From UBA11986 sp031402435 (GTDB taxonomy: Bacteria > Bacteroidota > Ignavibacteria > UBA10030 > UBA6906), in NCBI GenBank assembly GCA_031402435.1, contig JANNSJ010000069.1, positions 124,001 to 188,000 of the forward strand: a DNA stretch of 64,000 bases, written 5' to 3'. Of this stretch, positions 27,169 to 35,625 are shown piece after piece. Below the pieces are notes generated by a model, which saw only the letters and a list, made by a program, of their open reading frames with translations, searched no databases and was not told the origin of the DNA. How positions within the stretch are numbered: the stretch's first letter is position 1; every line of letters begins with the position of its first letter. The position numbers and the translations under genes are program-made.

Positions 27169-28165
27169 TCGAACCTCGACATCGGCGCAAAGCAATAGAG
27201 TTTCCTCTATCTACCCGTCAGTTCCACCCAAGGCACTTCACGAGTTGTCCGTTCAACTCCTCCAACAGCAACAAACAGCCTGGCCTCAGTTGGTTGCAGG
27301 TTACGCAGCATTACAGGACATTCGTATCCGGGAGGTTCGCTTCGACGGTTACTCGATCTACCTTCAGTGTAATCCGAAACGGATTGTCAGTACGGGAGCG
27401 AAGGTTGATCCTGCATCCATTGGTGAGCGGAAGTGCTTTCTGTGTCAGGACAACCTTCCCCAAGAGCAAAAGGGCGTACTCTACAACAACGAGTTTCTTG
27501 TGCTGTGTAATCCGGCTCCAATCTTTGACAAGCATTTAACGATTGCACATGTTGAGCACATTCCTCAAACCATCGAAGGATTCACCGCGACGTTCCTGAA
27601 TCTTGCACGGGATGTGTCTCCCGGGTTCACGGTGTTCTACAACGGTCCGAAATGCGGCGCATCAGCTCCTGACCATCTGCACTTTCAAGCATGTCCGGCC
27701 GGCTCAATTCCCGTCGAACGGGACGCTGGCGCTCAACCAAAACGACAACTGAGAAAGACAATCGGTTCGGCTTCTGTGTACATGCTGACGGATATTGGTC
27801 GGGCTGCGATCGTTGTGAAGGGGAGTGATGTTTCCAACGTGAAGTCGTCATTCGACCGGTTGATTACGGCCATGAAGTACGCGCTCCGCACAAAAGAAGA
27901 GCCAATGATGAACATCATTTGTTCGTATCTGGATGGCATGTGGCGGATGATAGTGTTTCCTCGCAAAAAGCACAGGCCCGATGTCTACTTCAAGGAAGGG
28001 GAGGAGCGTGTGGTGATCAGTCCTGCAGCAATTGATGTAGGAGGATTGATTGTAACCCCCATTGAGAAGGACTTCAACCGTGTGGACGCAGCGATGATTC
28101 AGAAGATATACGATGAGGTTCTCATTGATGGGTTCGATATGGAACGGATCTTTGCAATGTTGTGA
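27161..28165 (+). CDS. DUF4922 protein, HIT/GDP-hexose phosphorylase-like
   Basis: Started at ATG 27161 it has 334 residues and overlaps the amidase gene by 8 bp. A Cys pair in CFLCQDNLP (Cys92/Cys95) and the later NPAPIFDKHLTIAHVEHIPQ match the N-terminal lobe of GalT/Ap4A-phosphorylase-type enzymes. HLHFQ (His172-Gln176) is the active-site motif shared with VTC2/GDPGP1-type GDP-hexose phosphorylases; its second His would carry the nucleotidyl intermediate. DUF4922 is the domain I associate with this layout. A cytoplasmic nucleotidyl-transfer or phosphorolysis step on a sugar is the best prediction; the substrate is unknown. It lies within a wall-salvage-like cluster. Confidence 0.75.
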   Translation: MSNRTSTSAQSNRVSSIYPSVPPKALHELSVQLLQQQQTAWPQLVAGYAALQDIRIREVRFDGYSIYLQCNPKRIVSTGAKVDPASIGERKCFLCQDNLPQEQKGVLYNNEFLVLCNPAPIFDKHLTIAHVEHIPQTIEGFTATFLNLARDVSPGFTVFYNGPKCGASAPDHLHFQACPAGSIPVERDAGAQPKRQLRKTIGSASVYMLTDIGRAAIVVKGSDVSNVKSSFDRLITAMKYALRTKEEPMMNIICSYLDGMWRMIVFPRKKHRPDVYFKEGEERVVISPAAIDVGGLIVTPIEKDFNRVDAAMIQKIYDEVLIDGFDMERIFAML

Positions 28166-28208
28166 AACGGTCTCTTGAAGTAGGTACGCATCTTTTCTGA
28201 TAAACAAA

Positions 28209-29537
28209 TTGATTTCGCAGGAACCCAACATCCGGATTGGCATCATTGACCATGTGCAGCGCATTGCCGCTGAGTTTCATGGCCGGTTCGCGATTGGCAA
28301 TATCGAAGCTGAAGGTGAGTTTGCGGCATTCGTTGACGGGGGAGCGATTGCTGTCAAATCCTCGAATGGAACCGAGCTGGCTTCCGGAATGGAGATCCTG
28401 TGTCTTCACGGGGATCAGTCAACATTCACAATCCAGGATGTTGCCATTGGCATCGGCTTCCACTGGGAAAGGAAAGAGCGCCAGACATTCCGTGGCGATC
28501 TTGTGTTCAAACTGAGAGATGATGGTTCGATGGCCGTGATGAATATGATTTCCATCGAAGAATATCTTGTCAGTGTCATCTCTTCCGAAATGAGTGCAGA
28601 AGCCCCGCTGGAATTGTTGAAGGCTCATGCGATTACTTCCCGGAGTTGGCTTACAGCAATGTTGGAGCGGGAACAACGGAATGTCGGCGTTCCGTCACGG
28701 AGGACAATAGAACGAGAGGGGGAGTTGATACGATGGTACGATCGGGAAGACCATGACCTGTTTGATGTCTGCGCCGACGATCATTGTCAACGCTATCAGG
28801 GAATCACAAAGATCGTTTCGCGTGCAGCGATTGAGGCAGTTGCAGCAACGAGGGGAATGTTTCTTGTGTATGATGGCAGGGTTTGCGACGCACGTTTCTC
28901 AAAAGCGTGTGGAGGATTGACTGAACGGTTTGAAAATTGCTGGGAAGATGTGTCGGTTCCGTATCTTCAATCTGTATCAGATTCATCACAGCCACATCAT
29001 CCAATTTCTGATGAGCAGCAGGCGGAAGAATGGATTGTATCTCATCATCAAGCATACTGCAACACCACAGATGGGAATGTCCTTCGCCAGGTGCTGCCGT
29101 CGTTTGATCGGGAAACCACTGACTTCTTCAGATGGAAGGTTGAATATCACCGTGAGGAGTTGGAGGAGTTGATTCGGTTGAAGTCGGGTATTGACTTCGG
29201 TACACTGTTGAATCTTAGTCCTGTTCAACGTGGACCCTCTGGAAGAATTGTGAAGTTGAAAATTGAAGGAACAAAGAAAACCCTCGTTGTTGGAAAGGAG
29301 CTTGAGATACGACGCTGGCTCTCAACGTCTCATCTCTACAGTTCTGCGTTTGTCGTGAAAGCTGATCGTGACGTACAAAATGTTCCGACAAAGTTTACTC
29401 TGCACGGCGCCGGCTGGGGACATGGTGTTGGCTTGTGTCAGATCGGTGCCGCAATGATGGCTGGTTCCGGAAAGAAAGCAGATGAGATTGTGAAGCACTA
29501 TTTCACAGGCGTTGAAATCAAGAGACTCTATCAATGA
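28209..29537 (+). CDS. SpoIID/LytB-domain protein without visible signal peptide
   Basis: This encodes 442 residues from a TTG start. SpoIID proteins are lytic transglycosylases that act on glycan strands stripped of stem peptides. The core ISIEEYLVSVISSEMSAEAP retains the catalytic Glu (Glu127), followed by LLKAHAITSRSW. A Cys/His cluster in DVCADDHCQRYQG and KACGGLTERF matches the zinc-site region, and the C-terminal GAGWGHGVGLCQIGA motif is intact. The N-terminus (ISQEPNIRIGIIDHV) is not a signal peptide, which is odd for a wall enzyme. It overlaps the next gene by 4 bp. Confidence 0.88.
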   Translation: MISQEPNIRIGIIDHVQRIAAEFHGRFAIGNIEAEGEFAAFVDGGAIAVKSSNGTELASGMEILCLHGDQSTFTIQDVAIGIGFHWERKERQTFRGDLVFKLRDDGSMAVMNMISIEEYLVSVISSEMSAEAPLELLKAHAITSRSWLTAMLEREQRNVGVPSRRTIEREGELIRWYDREDHDLFDVCADDHCQRYQGITKIVSRAAIEAVAATRGMFLVYDGRVCDARFSKACGGLTERFENCWEDVSVPYLQSVSDSSQPHHPISDEQQAEEWIVSHHQAYCNTTDGNVLRQVLPSFDRETTDFFRWKVEYHREELEELIRLKSGIDFGTLLNLSPVQRGPSGRIVKLKIEGTKKTLVVGKELEIRRWLSTSHLYSSAFVVKADRDVQNVPTKFTLHGAGWGHGVGLCQIGAAMMAGSGKKADEIVKHYFTGVEIKRLYQ

Positions 29538-30823
29538 CGAAACCGCAAACTCGAAATCCCTGGGCATGGGTCCCGTCGCTCTACTTCGCGCAGGGACTTC
29601 CCTACGTTGTCGTCATGACGGTCTCCGTCATCATGTACAAGCGCATGGGCATCTCAAACACGGACATCGCTCTTTATACAAGCTGGCTCTATCTTCCCTG
29701 GGTCATCAAGCCGTTGTGGAGTCCGTTCGTTGACATGTTCAAGACAAAACGGTTCTGGATTATCACCATGCAGTTTGTGGTTGCAATTGCGTTGGCTTCG
29801 GTTGCTCTTACCATTCCGCTTCCCCATTTCTTCCAGTACACGCTTGCTGTGTTCTGGCTGATGGCGTTCAGCTCGGCTACCCATGATATTGCTGCTGATG
29901 GTTTTTACATGCTCGGACTTGAGCAACACAACCAGGCTGCATTTGTTGGCGTCCGTAGCACGTTCTACCGCATTGCCATGATCACAGCACAAGGGTTGCT
30001 GGTGGTTCTTGCCGGACAGATCGAGCAATCAAGCGGCGGCAATATCTCGCTTGCCTGGTCGGTGACGTTTGTTGTTCTCGCAGGCGTGTTTGTTCTCGCC
30101 TCGGTGTATCATAAATTCATTCTGCCTTATCCTGTAGAAGATAAATCCGTTCACACAACGGGATCGGGAAGCGTTCTCGCGAACTTCTTTGCGACGTTCG
30201 TTCTCTTCTTCAAGAAGAAGAACATCCTCCCGACGCTGGCGTTCCTGCTATTGTATAGATTTGCTGAGGCGCAGCTTGTCAAGCTCGTGTCCCCCTTTTT
30301 GCTTGATGCGCGGGAGAAAGGCGGACTTGGATTGAGTACGAGTGACGTCGGCATTGTGTACGGAACTGTGGGGATCATCGCCCTGACGCTTGGCGGCTTG
30401 CTCGGTGGATACATTGCCTCCCGAAAAGGATTGAAGTCCGTCCTCTGGCTGATGGTGTGTGCCATTCATCTTCCGGATGCAGCGTTTGTGTACCTCTCAC
30501 ACGTTCAGCCCCAGAACCTGCTACTCATTAATGCGGCAGTGGCGTTTGAACAATTCGGCTACGGCTTTGGATTCACCGCCTACATGCTGTACATGATCAT
30601 GATCTCGGAAGGTGAAAAAAAGACGGCACATTATGCGATCTGCACCGGCATCATGGCGCTGGGGATGATGTTGCCGGGATTGTTCAGTGGAGCGTTGCAG
30701 GAGTATCTTGGGTACAAGAATTTTTTTTTATGGGTGATGCTCTCAACGATTCCGGGGTTTGTTGTTGCGGCTTTTGTTAAGATTGATCCGGAGTTTGGAA
30801 AGAAAAAGACTGTCAAAGCATAA
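29534..30823 (+). CDS. AmpG-like MFS permease
   Basis: This 429-residue protein has 12 predicted membrane segments. The start WAWVPSLYFAQGLPYVVVMT, followed by MYKRMGISNTDIALYTSWLY, resembles AmpG-family permeases, which import anhydro-muropeptides or GlcNAc-anhydroMurNAc across the inner membrane. It overlaps the SpoIID-like gene by 4 bp and is followed 24 bp later by a glycosyltransferase, so it belongs to the same operon. Import of wall fragments is the natural reading, but other MFS substrates cannot be excluded. Confidence 0.85.
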   Translation: MTKPQTRNPWAWVPSLYFAQGLPYVVVMTVSVIMYKRMGISNTDIALYTSWLYLPWVIKPLWSPFVDMFKTKRFWIITMQFVVAIALASVALTIPLPHFFQYTLAVFWLMAFSSATHDIAADGFYMLGLEQHNQAAFVGVRSTFYRIAMITAQGLLVVLAGQIEQSSGGNISLAWSVTFVVLAGVFVLASVYHKFILPYPVEDKSVHTTGSGSVLANFFATFVLFFKKKNILPTLAFLLLYRFAEAQLVKLVSPFLLDAREKGGLGLSTSDVGIVYGTVGIIALTLGGLLGGYIASRKGLKSVLWLMVCAIHLPDAAFVYLSHVQPQNLLLINAAVAFEQFGYGFGFTAYMLYMIMISEGEKKTAHYAICTGIMALGMMLPGLFSGALQEYLGYKNFFLWVMLSTIPGFVVAAFVKIDPEFGKKKTVKA

Positions 30824-30847
30824 TACAAATGAGCACTTAGAAAAGTC

Positions 30848-32308
30848 ATGGCAAAACCAATAACTGCATTTGTTCCTTACAGCAGCAACGAGTTCACACG
30901 AAAAACAGTTGAACAGTTGCAGGCAACGGGCCTGGTTGCGAAGACCTACCTTCTGACCACTCATAAAACGTCAGGCGATATTGTTGGATGCAAGACGTTG
31001 AAGGTTGATGCATTGTTCAGTAGTGAAACATTCCGGTTGATGGTGAAGAAATGTCAATCCTCTTTCATGCTGCTTGTCATCCACGATACGTTGATTGAGT
31101 TCGGACAATTCGGGATTGAACGCCTACTGGCAGTTGCGGAACAAACCGGTTCGGGGCTTGTCTATTCGGATTACTATGACATGAAGGAGGGAATGCGAAC
31201 TCCACACCCAGTAATCGATTATCAATTGGGAAGCATCAGAGATGATTTCAACTTCGGGTCAGTCCTGCTCTTCAACGCTGAAGTTCTCAAACGTACAGTA
31301 GCTAAGCATGCGAAGGCGGAGTGCAAGTACGCCGGACTGTATAATGCACGACTTGCAGTTTCCAGGCAATATCCAATAACGCGGATCGGAGAGTACCTGT
31401 ATTCGAAAGTTGAAGGGGATGAGAGGAAGTCCGGAGAGAAGCAATTCGACTATGTCGATCCTAAAAACCGTGCAGTGCAAATCGAGATGGAGGAGGCAGC
31501 AACTCATCACCTGAAGAAGATCGGCGCATACTTGAAGCCGAAGTTCAAGAACGTGAACGTGGCCAATGGATCGTTTGAGAATGAAGCGTCGGTTATCATC
31601 CCGGTGAAGAACCGCGTGAAAACAATAGGTGATGCGGTGGGATCGGTGCTCAGGCAGAAGGCAGACTTCCCCTTCAATCTCATTATTGTCGATAACCACT
31701 CTACTGACGGTACGACTGATCTGATTCGATCACTTGCCGAAACGGATTCGAGGATTGTCCATCTTGTCCCGGACCGGGAAGACCTCGGCATCGGCGGATG
31801 CTGGAATGAGGCGATCCATCATCCCAAGTGCGGACGTTTTGCGGTACAACTCGATAGCGATGATCTCTACAAAGGCGAGGCGGCGTTGCAGACGGTTGTG
31901 GATACATTCAGGCGGGAGCGATGCGCAATGGTGATTGGCTCGTATCAGATGGTGAATTTTCATCTCGAAGAAATCCCGCCGGGAGTTATCGATCACAAGG
32001 AATGGACTCCGGAGAATGGCCGCAATAATGCACTCCGCATCAACGGACTCGGAGCGCCGAGGGCGTTCTTTACGCCGATTCTCCGGAAGATCAAAGTCCC
32101 GAATGTGAGTTACGGGGAAGATTATGCGGTTGGATTGGCTATCTCCCGTGAGTACCAGATAGGGAGAATCTATGAGCCGATTTATCTTTGCCGTAGATGG
32201 GGTGGCAACTCAGATGCCGACCTCGACATCACCAAACAGAATGTGTTCAACTCATACAAGGACAAACTTCGAACGTTGGAGATCATGGCGAGGCAAGCAA
32301 AAGGATGA
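30848..32308 (+). CDS. Tandem GT2-like glycosyltransferase
   Basis: This is a 486-residue cytoplasmic protein with two GT-A-like units. The C-terminal one (~245-470) is a clear family 2 transferase: ASVIIPVKNRVKTIGDAV, IIVDNHSTDGTTDLI and the metal-binding LDSDDLYK. The N-terminal unit (~5-220) has a weaker SGLVYSDYYD that looks like a second nucleotide-sugar site, perhaps degenerate. There are no membrane segments. The position at the end of the DUF4922-SpoIID-AmpG operon suggests that it transfers a salvaged sugar to an acceptor, possibly storage or wall glycan. This is inference. Confidence 0.82.
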   Translation: MAKPITAFVPYSSNEFTRKTVEQLQATGLVAKTYLLTTHKTSGDIVGCKTLKVDALFSSETFRLMVKKCQSSFMLLVIHDTLIEFGQFGIERLLAVAEQTGSGLVYSDYYDMKEGMRTPHPVIDYQLGSIRDDFNFGSVLLFNAEVLKRTVAKHAKAECKYAGLYNARLAVSRQYPITRIGEYLYSKVEGDERKSGEKQFDYVDPKNRAVQIEMEEAATHHLKKIGAYLKPKFKNVNVANGSFENEASVIIPVKNRVKTIGDAVGSVLRQKADFPFNLIIVDNHSTDGTTDLIRSLAETDSRIVHLVPDREDLGIGGCWNEAIHHPKCGRFAVQLDSDDLYKGEAALQTVVDTFRRERCAMVIGSYQMVNFHLEEIPPGVIDHKEWTPENGRNNALRINGLGAPRAFFTPILRKIKVPNVSYGEDYAVGLAISREYQIGRIYEPIYLCRRWGGNSDADLDITKQNVFNSYKDKLRTLEIMARQAKG

Positions 32309-32414
32309 ACAGAGAGACACGGAGAAGTAGAGATACACAGAGTGAATCAAAAAAGAAAATCCCCTTTATTCGCTTTCTCAGTGATCCTCAGTTTCTCTGT
32401 GCCTCTGTGTTGTT
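32308..32414. repeat. Dispersed CTCTGTG-type repeat as an inverted pair, copy 3
   Basis: The left arm (32308-32345) contains AACAGAGAGACACGGAGAAG; the right arm (32378-32414) contains TTTCTCTGTGCCTCTGTGTT. The arms are imperfect reverse complements across a ~32-bp A/T-rich centre. The element exactly fills the gap between two convergent genes, so its RNA hairpin may act as a bidirectional terminator. Confidence 0.65.
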
Positions 32415-33653
32415 TTATTGGTAGAGCAAGTATTTCTTTGACTTCTTCTTGAAACTCTCAACGCCCCTGTTAAGATACTCCTTCACATCTTCCCATCTCA
32501 TGCTCTTGATGAATCTCTTTCGCACTTCGTCGGTGCCAAGCACTTTGTCAAAACTCTTGATTGCCTTTGCATCCGCCATTTCGAGCGGGTTCTTGTCGGG
32601 ATATAAATCGTTGTGGACTTGCAGCAGCATGAACTGAATGCTCATGAGATCGGCTTTTGAATAGTCGGTGATGTAGATCTGAACGCCTTTGAGTTCCTTG
32701 TCCTTTGATCTGCCATAGAAAGGTTTGAACGTTGTTGGACGAAACATTACACCATCCAACTTTAATGCATTCATTCTCATGGCAAATCGCTCGGCATCGA
32801 TCCACTCTGCGGCAAACATCTGGAACGGCAACGTGTAACCGACTCCTTCGGAGATAACGCCAAGCTCCCCGAGGATGCCAGTAGTGACATAGTATTGCGG
32901 CGTCAATTGCGTTGGGATATGCGGTGACGTCGGAACCCACGGCAATCCGGTTCCATCAAATGTCATCGTTCGTTTCCATCCTTGCATCGGGACAACAGTG
33001 AGTTTGCATTTCACTCCGCTCGTCAGCATCCCTTCATCGTTAAGCATTGCCGCAAGCTCACCGCACGTCAGGCCATATACATATGGAATGGCGAACTGTC
33101 CGAGGAACGATTGAAAGCTCTTCTCGACAACACAACCCTCGATCTTTTCTCCGCCAAGTGGGTTTGGGCGATCGAGAACAACGAACTCGATGCTTTGTTC
33201 GGCGGCCGCTTCCATCGCAAGGCCCATTGTACTGATGAACGTGTAGGATCGACAGCCAATGTCTTGCAGATCATAGACAAGCACGTCAATCCCCTTGAGC
33301 ATTTCGGGTGTGGGCTTACGCGTTTTTCCGTAGAGTGAATAAACGGGGATCTTCGTCCGCTCGTCGATGTACTTCTCAATCTTTTCTCCTGCGGGATGAT
33401 CACCACGCACGCCATGCTCAGGACCGAACAACGCAACGAGGCGTACATCTGAAGCTTCAAAGAGAATATCAACGGTGGATTTCAATCGTGAATCAACCCC
33501 GGTGGGATTGGTAATCAGTCCAACTCGCTTGCCCCGAAGAATGTCAAACTTGCGTTCGCGCAGGACTTCAATGCCAGGTTTCACCTTCGGTTGAGCGACA
33601 AGACCGTTGGAAAGAAGAAGCAACGCAAGCAATGTGTACAGCTGGTGTTTCAT
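32415..33653 (-). CDS. DUF1343 exo-beta-N-acetylmuramidase, NamZ/YbbC family
   Basis: Started at the ATG at 33651-33653, preceded by an SD (GGAG), it has 412 residues and a signal peptide (LYTLLALLLLSNGLVAQ). Family signatures are present: GLITNPTGVDSRL, ALFGPEHGVRGDHPAGE, DLQDIGCRSYTF and VLDRPNPLGG. Members characterised in Bacillus (NamZ) release MurNAc from the non-reducing end of peptide-free glycan, after amidase action. It is convergent with the GT2 gene and next to the same salvage cluster, with amidase and SpoIID proteins acting on the same material. Periplasmic or exported location is predicted. Confidence 0.87.
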   Translation of the reverse strand: MKHQLYTLLALLLLSNGLVAQPKVKPGIEVLRERKFDILRGKRVGLITNPTGVDSRLKSTVDILFEASDVRLVALFGPEHGVRGDHPAGEKIEKYIDERTKIPVYSLYGKTRKPTPEMLKGIDVLVYDLQDIGCRSYTFISTMGLAMEAAAEQSIEFVVLDRPNPLGGEKIEGCVVEKSFQSFLGQFAIPYVYGLTCGELAAMLNDEGMLTSGVKCKLTVVPMQGWKRTMTFDGTGLPWVPTSPHIPTQLTPQYYVTTGILGELGVISEGVGYTLPFQMFAAEWIDAERFAMRMNALKLDGVMFRPTTFKPFYGRSKDKELKGVQIYITDYSKADLMSIQFMLLQVHNDLYPDKNPLEMADAKAIKSFDKVLGTDEVRKRFIKSMRWEDVKEYLNRGVESFKKKSKKYLLYQ

Positions 33654-33746
33654 GTGATCTCCAAGTGAGTGAATGAAATATATGAGACATGATTCGAGAA
33701 CGCAACACGGGGCTACCTTTTCCAACCCAAATTCTCTATATTAATG

Positions 33747-33784
33747 CCCAACACTCCATCAATTCATTATTCCAACAATCCAAG
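33747..33784 (+). repeat. Degenerate ATTCCA-type intergenic repeat
   Basis: The stretch has CAACACTCCATCAATTC, then ATTATTCCAACAATCC. It resembles the loose ATTCCA-unit repeats that occur between genes in many environmental genomes (from memory, not checked). It ends just before the predicted GTG start of the next gene. Confidence 0.45.
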
Positions 33785-33790
33785 CTTTCC

Positions 33791-34588
33791 GTGCCCAAGA
33801 CTCTGAACATCTTCTTTGTCGGCGATATTGTCGGCCAACCCGGACTGGAAATCGCAGTCAACCTTGTTCCCAACTTTGTAAAGAAATATGACGTTGACCT
33901 TCTCATCATCAACGGAGAGAACACCACAGAGGGGAAGGGGATCGCCGAGGAACACGCCAAGAAAATCTTTGAACTCGGCACACACGTCATTACGACCGGC
34001 AATCACGTGTGGGACCGATGGGACAGCCGCAAGGTGCTCGGTGCCGACAGGCGGATTCTCCGACCAATGAACTATCCGAGAGAGAATGGCGGCAATGGTT
34101 TCATCGTCGTCGACCTTGGCGAAAAGGGGAAGGTCGGCGTGTTAAACATCCAGGGTCGCGTCTACATGCAACCCATTGATGATCCGTTCAAGACTGCCGA
34201 TTGGGCGGTGGCGAAGATGTATGAGGAGACCAAGGTTATCTTCGTTGACTTCCATGCTGATGCGACTGCGGAGAAAATGGGGATGGGTTGGCATCTGGAT
34301 GGAAGAGTGACGGCAGTGATTGGCACACACACACATACGCCGACGGCGGATGGACGAATACTACCGCGTGGCACCGCGTTCCAGTCTGATGTTGGGATGA
34401 CCGGCCCGTACGATTCCATCCTTGGAATGAAAAAAGAACTGGCATTGAAACGGATGATACTCCAGACGCCTCACAAGTACGAGGTCGCTTCGCATGATGT
34501 CCGCTTATGCGCGGTCTATGTACAGGCAGATGCCGAAACGGGCAGAGCATTGAAGATGGAGAGTGTTGTGTTTCCGGCGTTTGGGTAA
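33791..34588 (+). CDS. YmdB/TIGR00282 family metallophosphoesterase
   Basis: Started at GTG 33791 it has 265 residues, the usual family length; the longer frame from 33689 would begin in repeat-like DNA. Two-metal phosphoesterase motifs are intact: FFVGDIVGQPG, IINGENTTEGKG, TTGNHVWDR, DFHADATAEK and VIGTHTHTPTADG. YmdB proteins hydrolyse 2',3'-cyclic nucleotides and influence motility/biofilm decisions in Bacillus. It is followed by folD and is divergent from the NamZ-type gene. Confidence 0.9.
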   Translation: MPKTLNIFFVGDIVGQPGLEIAVNLVPNFVKKYDVDLLIINGENTTEGKGIAEEHAKKIFELGTHVITTGNHVWDRWDSRKVLGADRRILRPMNYPRENGGNGFIVVDLGEKGKVGVLNIQGRVYMQPIDDPFKTADWAVAKMYEETKVIFVDFHADATAEKMGMGWHLDGRVTAVIGTHTHTPTADGRILPRGTAFQSDVGMTGPYDSILGMKKELALKRMILQTPHKYEVASHDVRLCAVYVQADAETGRALKMESVVFPAFG

Positions 34589-34596
34589 AAAAGATA

Positions 34597-34634
34597 ACCA
34601 CAACTACACAACGACACGAAAAGAAAGTCAAAAG
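34597..34634 (+). repeat. Probable diverged copy of the CTCTGTG-type repeat
   Basis: AACCACAACTACACAACGAC followed by ACGAAAAGAAAG aligns loosely with the reverse complement of the copy at 63017-63049. It directly abuts the folD start codon. The match is degenerate. Confidence 0.35.
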
Positions 34635-35519
34635 ATGGCAGCGACGATTATTGATGGCAAGGCAATTGCCGATCAGATAAGATCCGAAGTGAAGCTGGCC
34701 TCAGGAGAGTTGAAGCAAACCAATGGTATCGTTCCCGGCCTCGCGTTCATTCTTGTTGGTGAAAATGCTGCGTCTCAAGTCTACGTCCGCTCGAAAGGGA
34801 AGGCGTGTGAAGAGATGGGCTTCTACTCGGTTACAGAACGCAAGCCCGCGACAATCACACAACACGAACTGCTCAGCCTGATCCATCAATTCAACAATGA
34901 TCCGAAGATACATGGAATCCTTGTCCAGCTCCCATTGCCAGGGCACATCGATGAAGCAACGATCATCGAGGCAATTGACTACAGAAAAGACGTTGATGGT
35001 TTCCACCCCGTGAATGTCGGCAAGTTGGTATTGGGACACGAATGTTTACGGCCGTGTACCCCGGCGGGTGTACAGGAGCTTCTCGTTCGTAGCGGCAACG
35101 ATCCATCAGGAAAGCATGTTGTCGTTGTCGGGCGGAGTAATATCGTGGGGAAGCCCGTCATGAACATCTTGTTGCAGAAGCAGCGTGGAGCGAATGGCGT
35201 CGTCACGATCACTCATACCGGCGCAAAGGACATGTCAGTCTATACAAAGCAAGCTGATATCCTTATTGCTGCGATTGGCAAGCCCGAAGCCATCACCGGA
35301 GATATGCTCAAGCCGGGGTGCGTCGTTATTGATGTCGGCATCAATCGTATCAATGATCCAAACACTTCCACCGGCACGCGCCTCGTTGGTGATGTACATT
35401 TTCAATCTGCTTCACAGGTCGCAAAAGCCATCACACCAGTTCCCGGCGGCGTAGGCCCGATGACGATCGCAATGCTGATGAAGAATACACTGCAAGCAGC
35501 TTCGACACTCAAGCAATAA
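34635..35519 (+). CDS. folD: Bifunctional methylenetetrahydrofolate dehydrogenase/cyclohydrolase
   Basis: Started at ATG 34635 it has 294 residues, as expected. FolD interconverts 5,10-methylene-, methenyl- and 10-formyl-tetrahydrofolate with NADP. The catalytic region YVRSKGKACEEMGFYS (with Lys), VQLPLPGHI, KDVDGFHPVNVG, GRSNIVGKPV and the C-terminal TPVPGGVGPMTIAML are all intact. The frame upstream of 34635 is repeat-derived and not counted. Confidence 0.96.
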   Translation: MAATIIDGKAIADQIRSEVKLASGELKQTNGIVPGLAFILVGENAASQVYVRSKGKACEEMGFYSVTERKPATITQHELLSLIHQFNNDPKIHGILVQLPLPGHIDEATIIEAIDYRKDVDGFHPVNVGKLVLGHECLRPCTPAGVQELLVRSGNDPSGKHVVVVGRSNIVGKPVMNILLQKQRGANGVVTITHTGAKDMSVYTKQADILIAAIGKPEAITGDMLKPGCVVIDVGINRINDPNTSTGTRLVGDVHFQSASQVAKAITPVPGGVGPMTIAMLMKNTLQAASTLKQ

Positions 35520-35625
35520 TCCTTCCAGAAACACCAAACCGTTTCCGTATCTTGCTTGTCAGACCGTTTTTCGGTACATTTTCACAAGATTCTGCATGTT
35601 TCTCAGCACAATCACCCCTATTTGA

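Noticed and set aside
32308..32414. CRISPR-like array suggested by repeated CTCTGTG units
   Set aside because: Units are degenerate, arranged as an inverted pair rather than direct repeats with spacers, and no cas gene is near.
33654..33725. Longer N-terminus for the NamZ-type protein
   Set aside because: The later ATG has a good ribosome-binding site and starts directly at a signal peptide.
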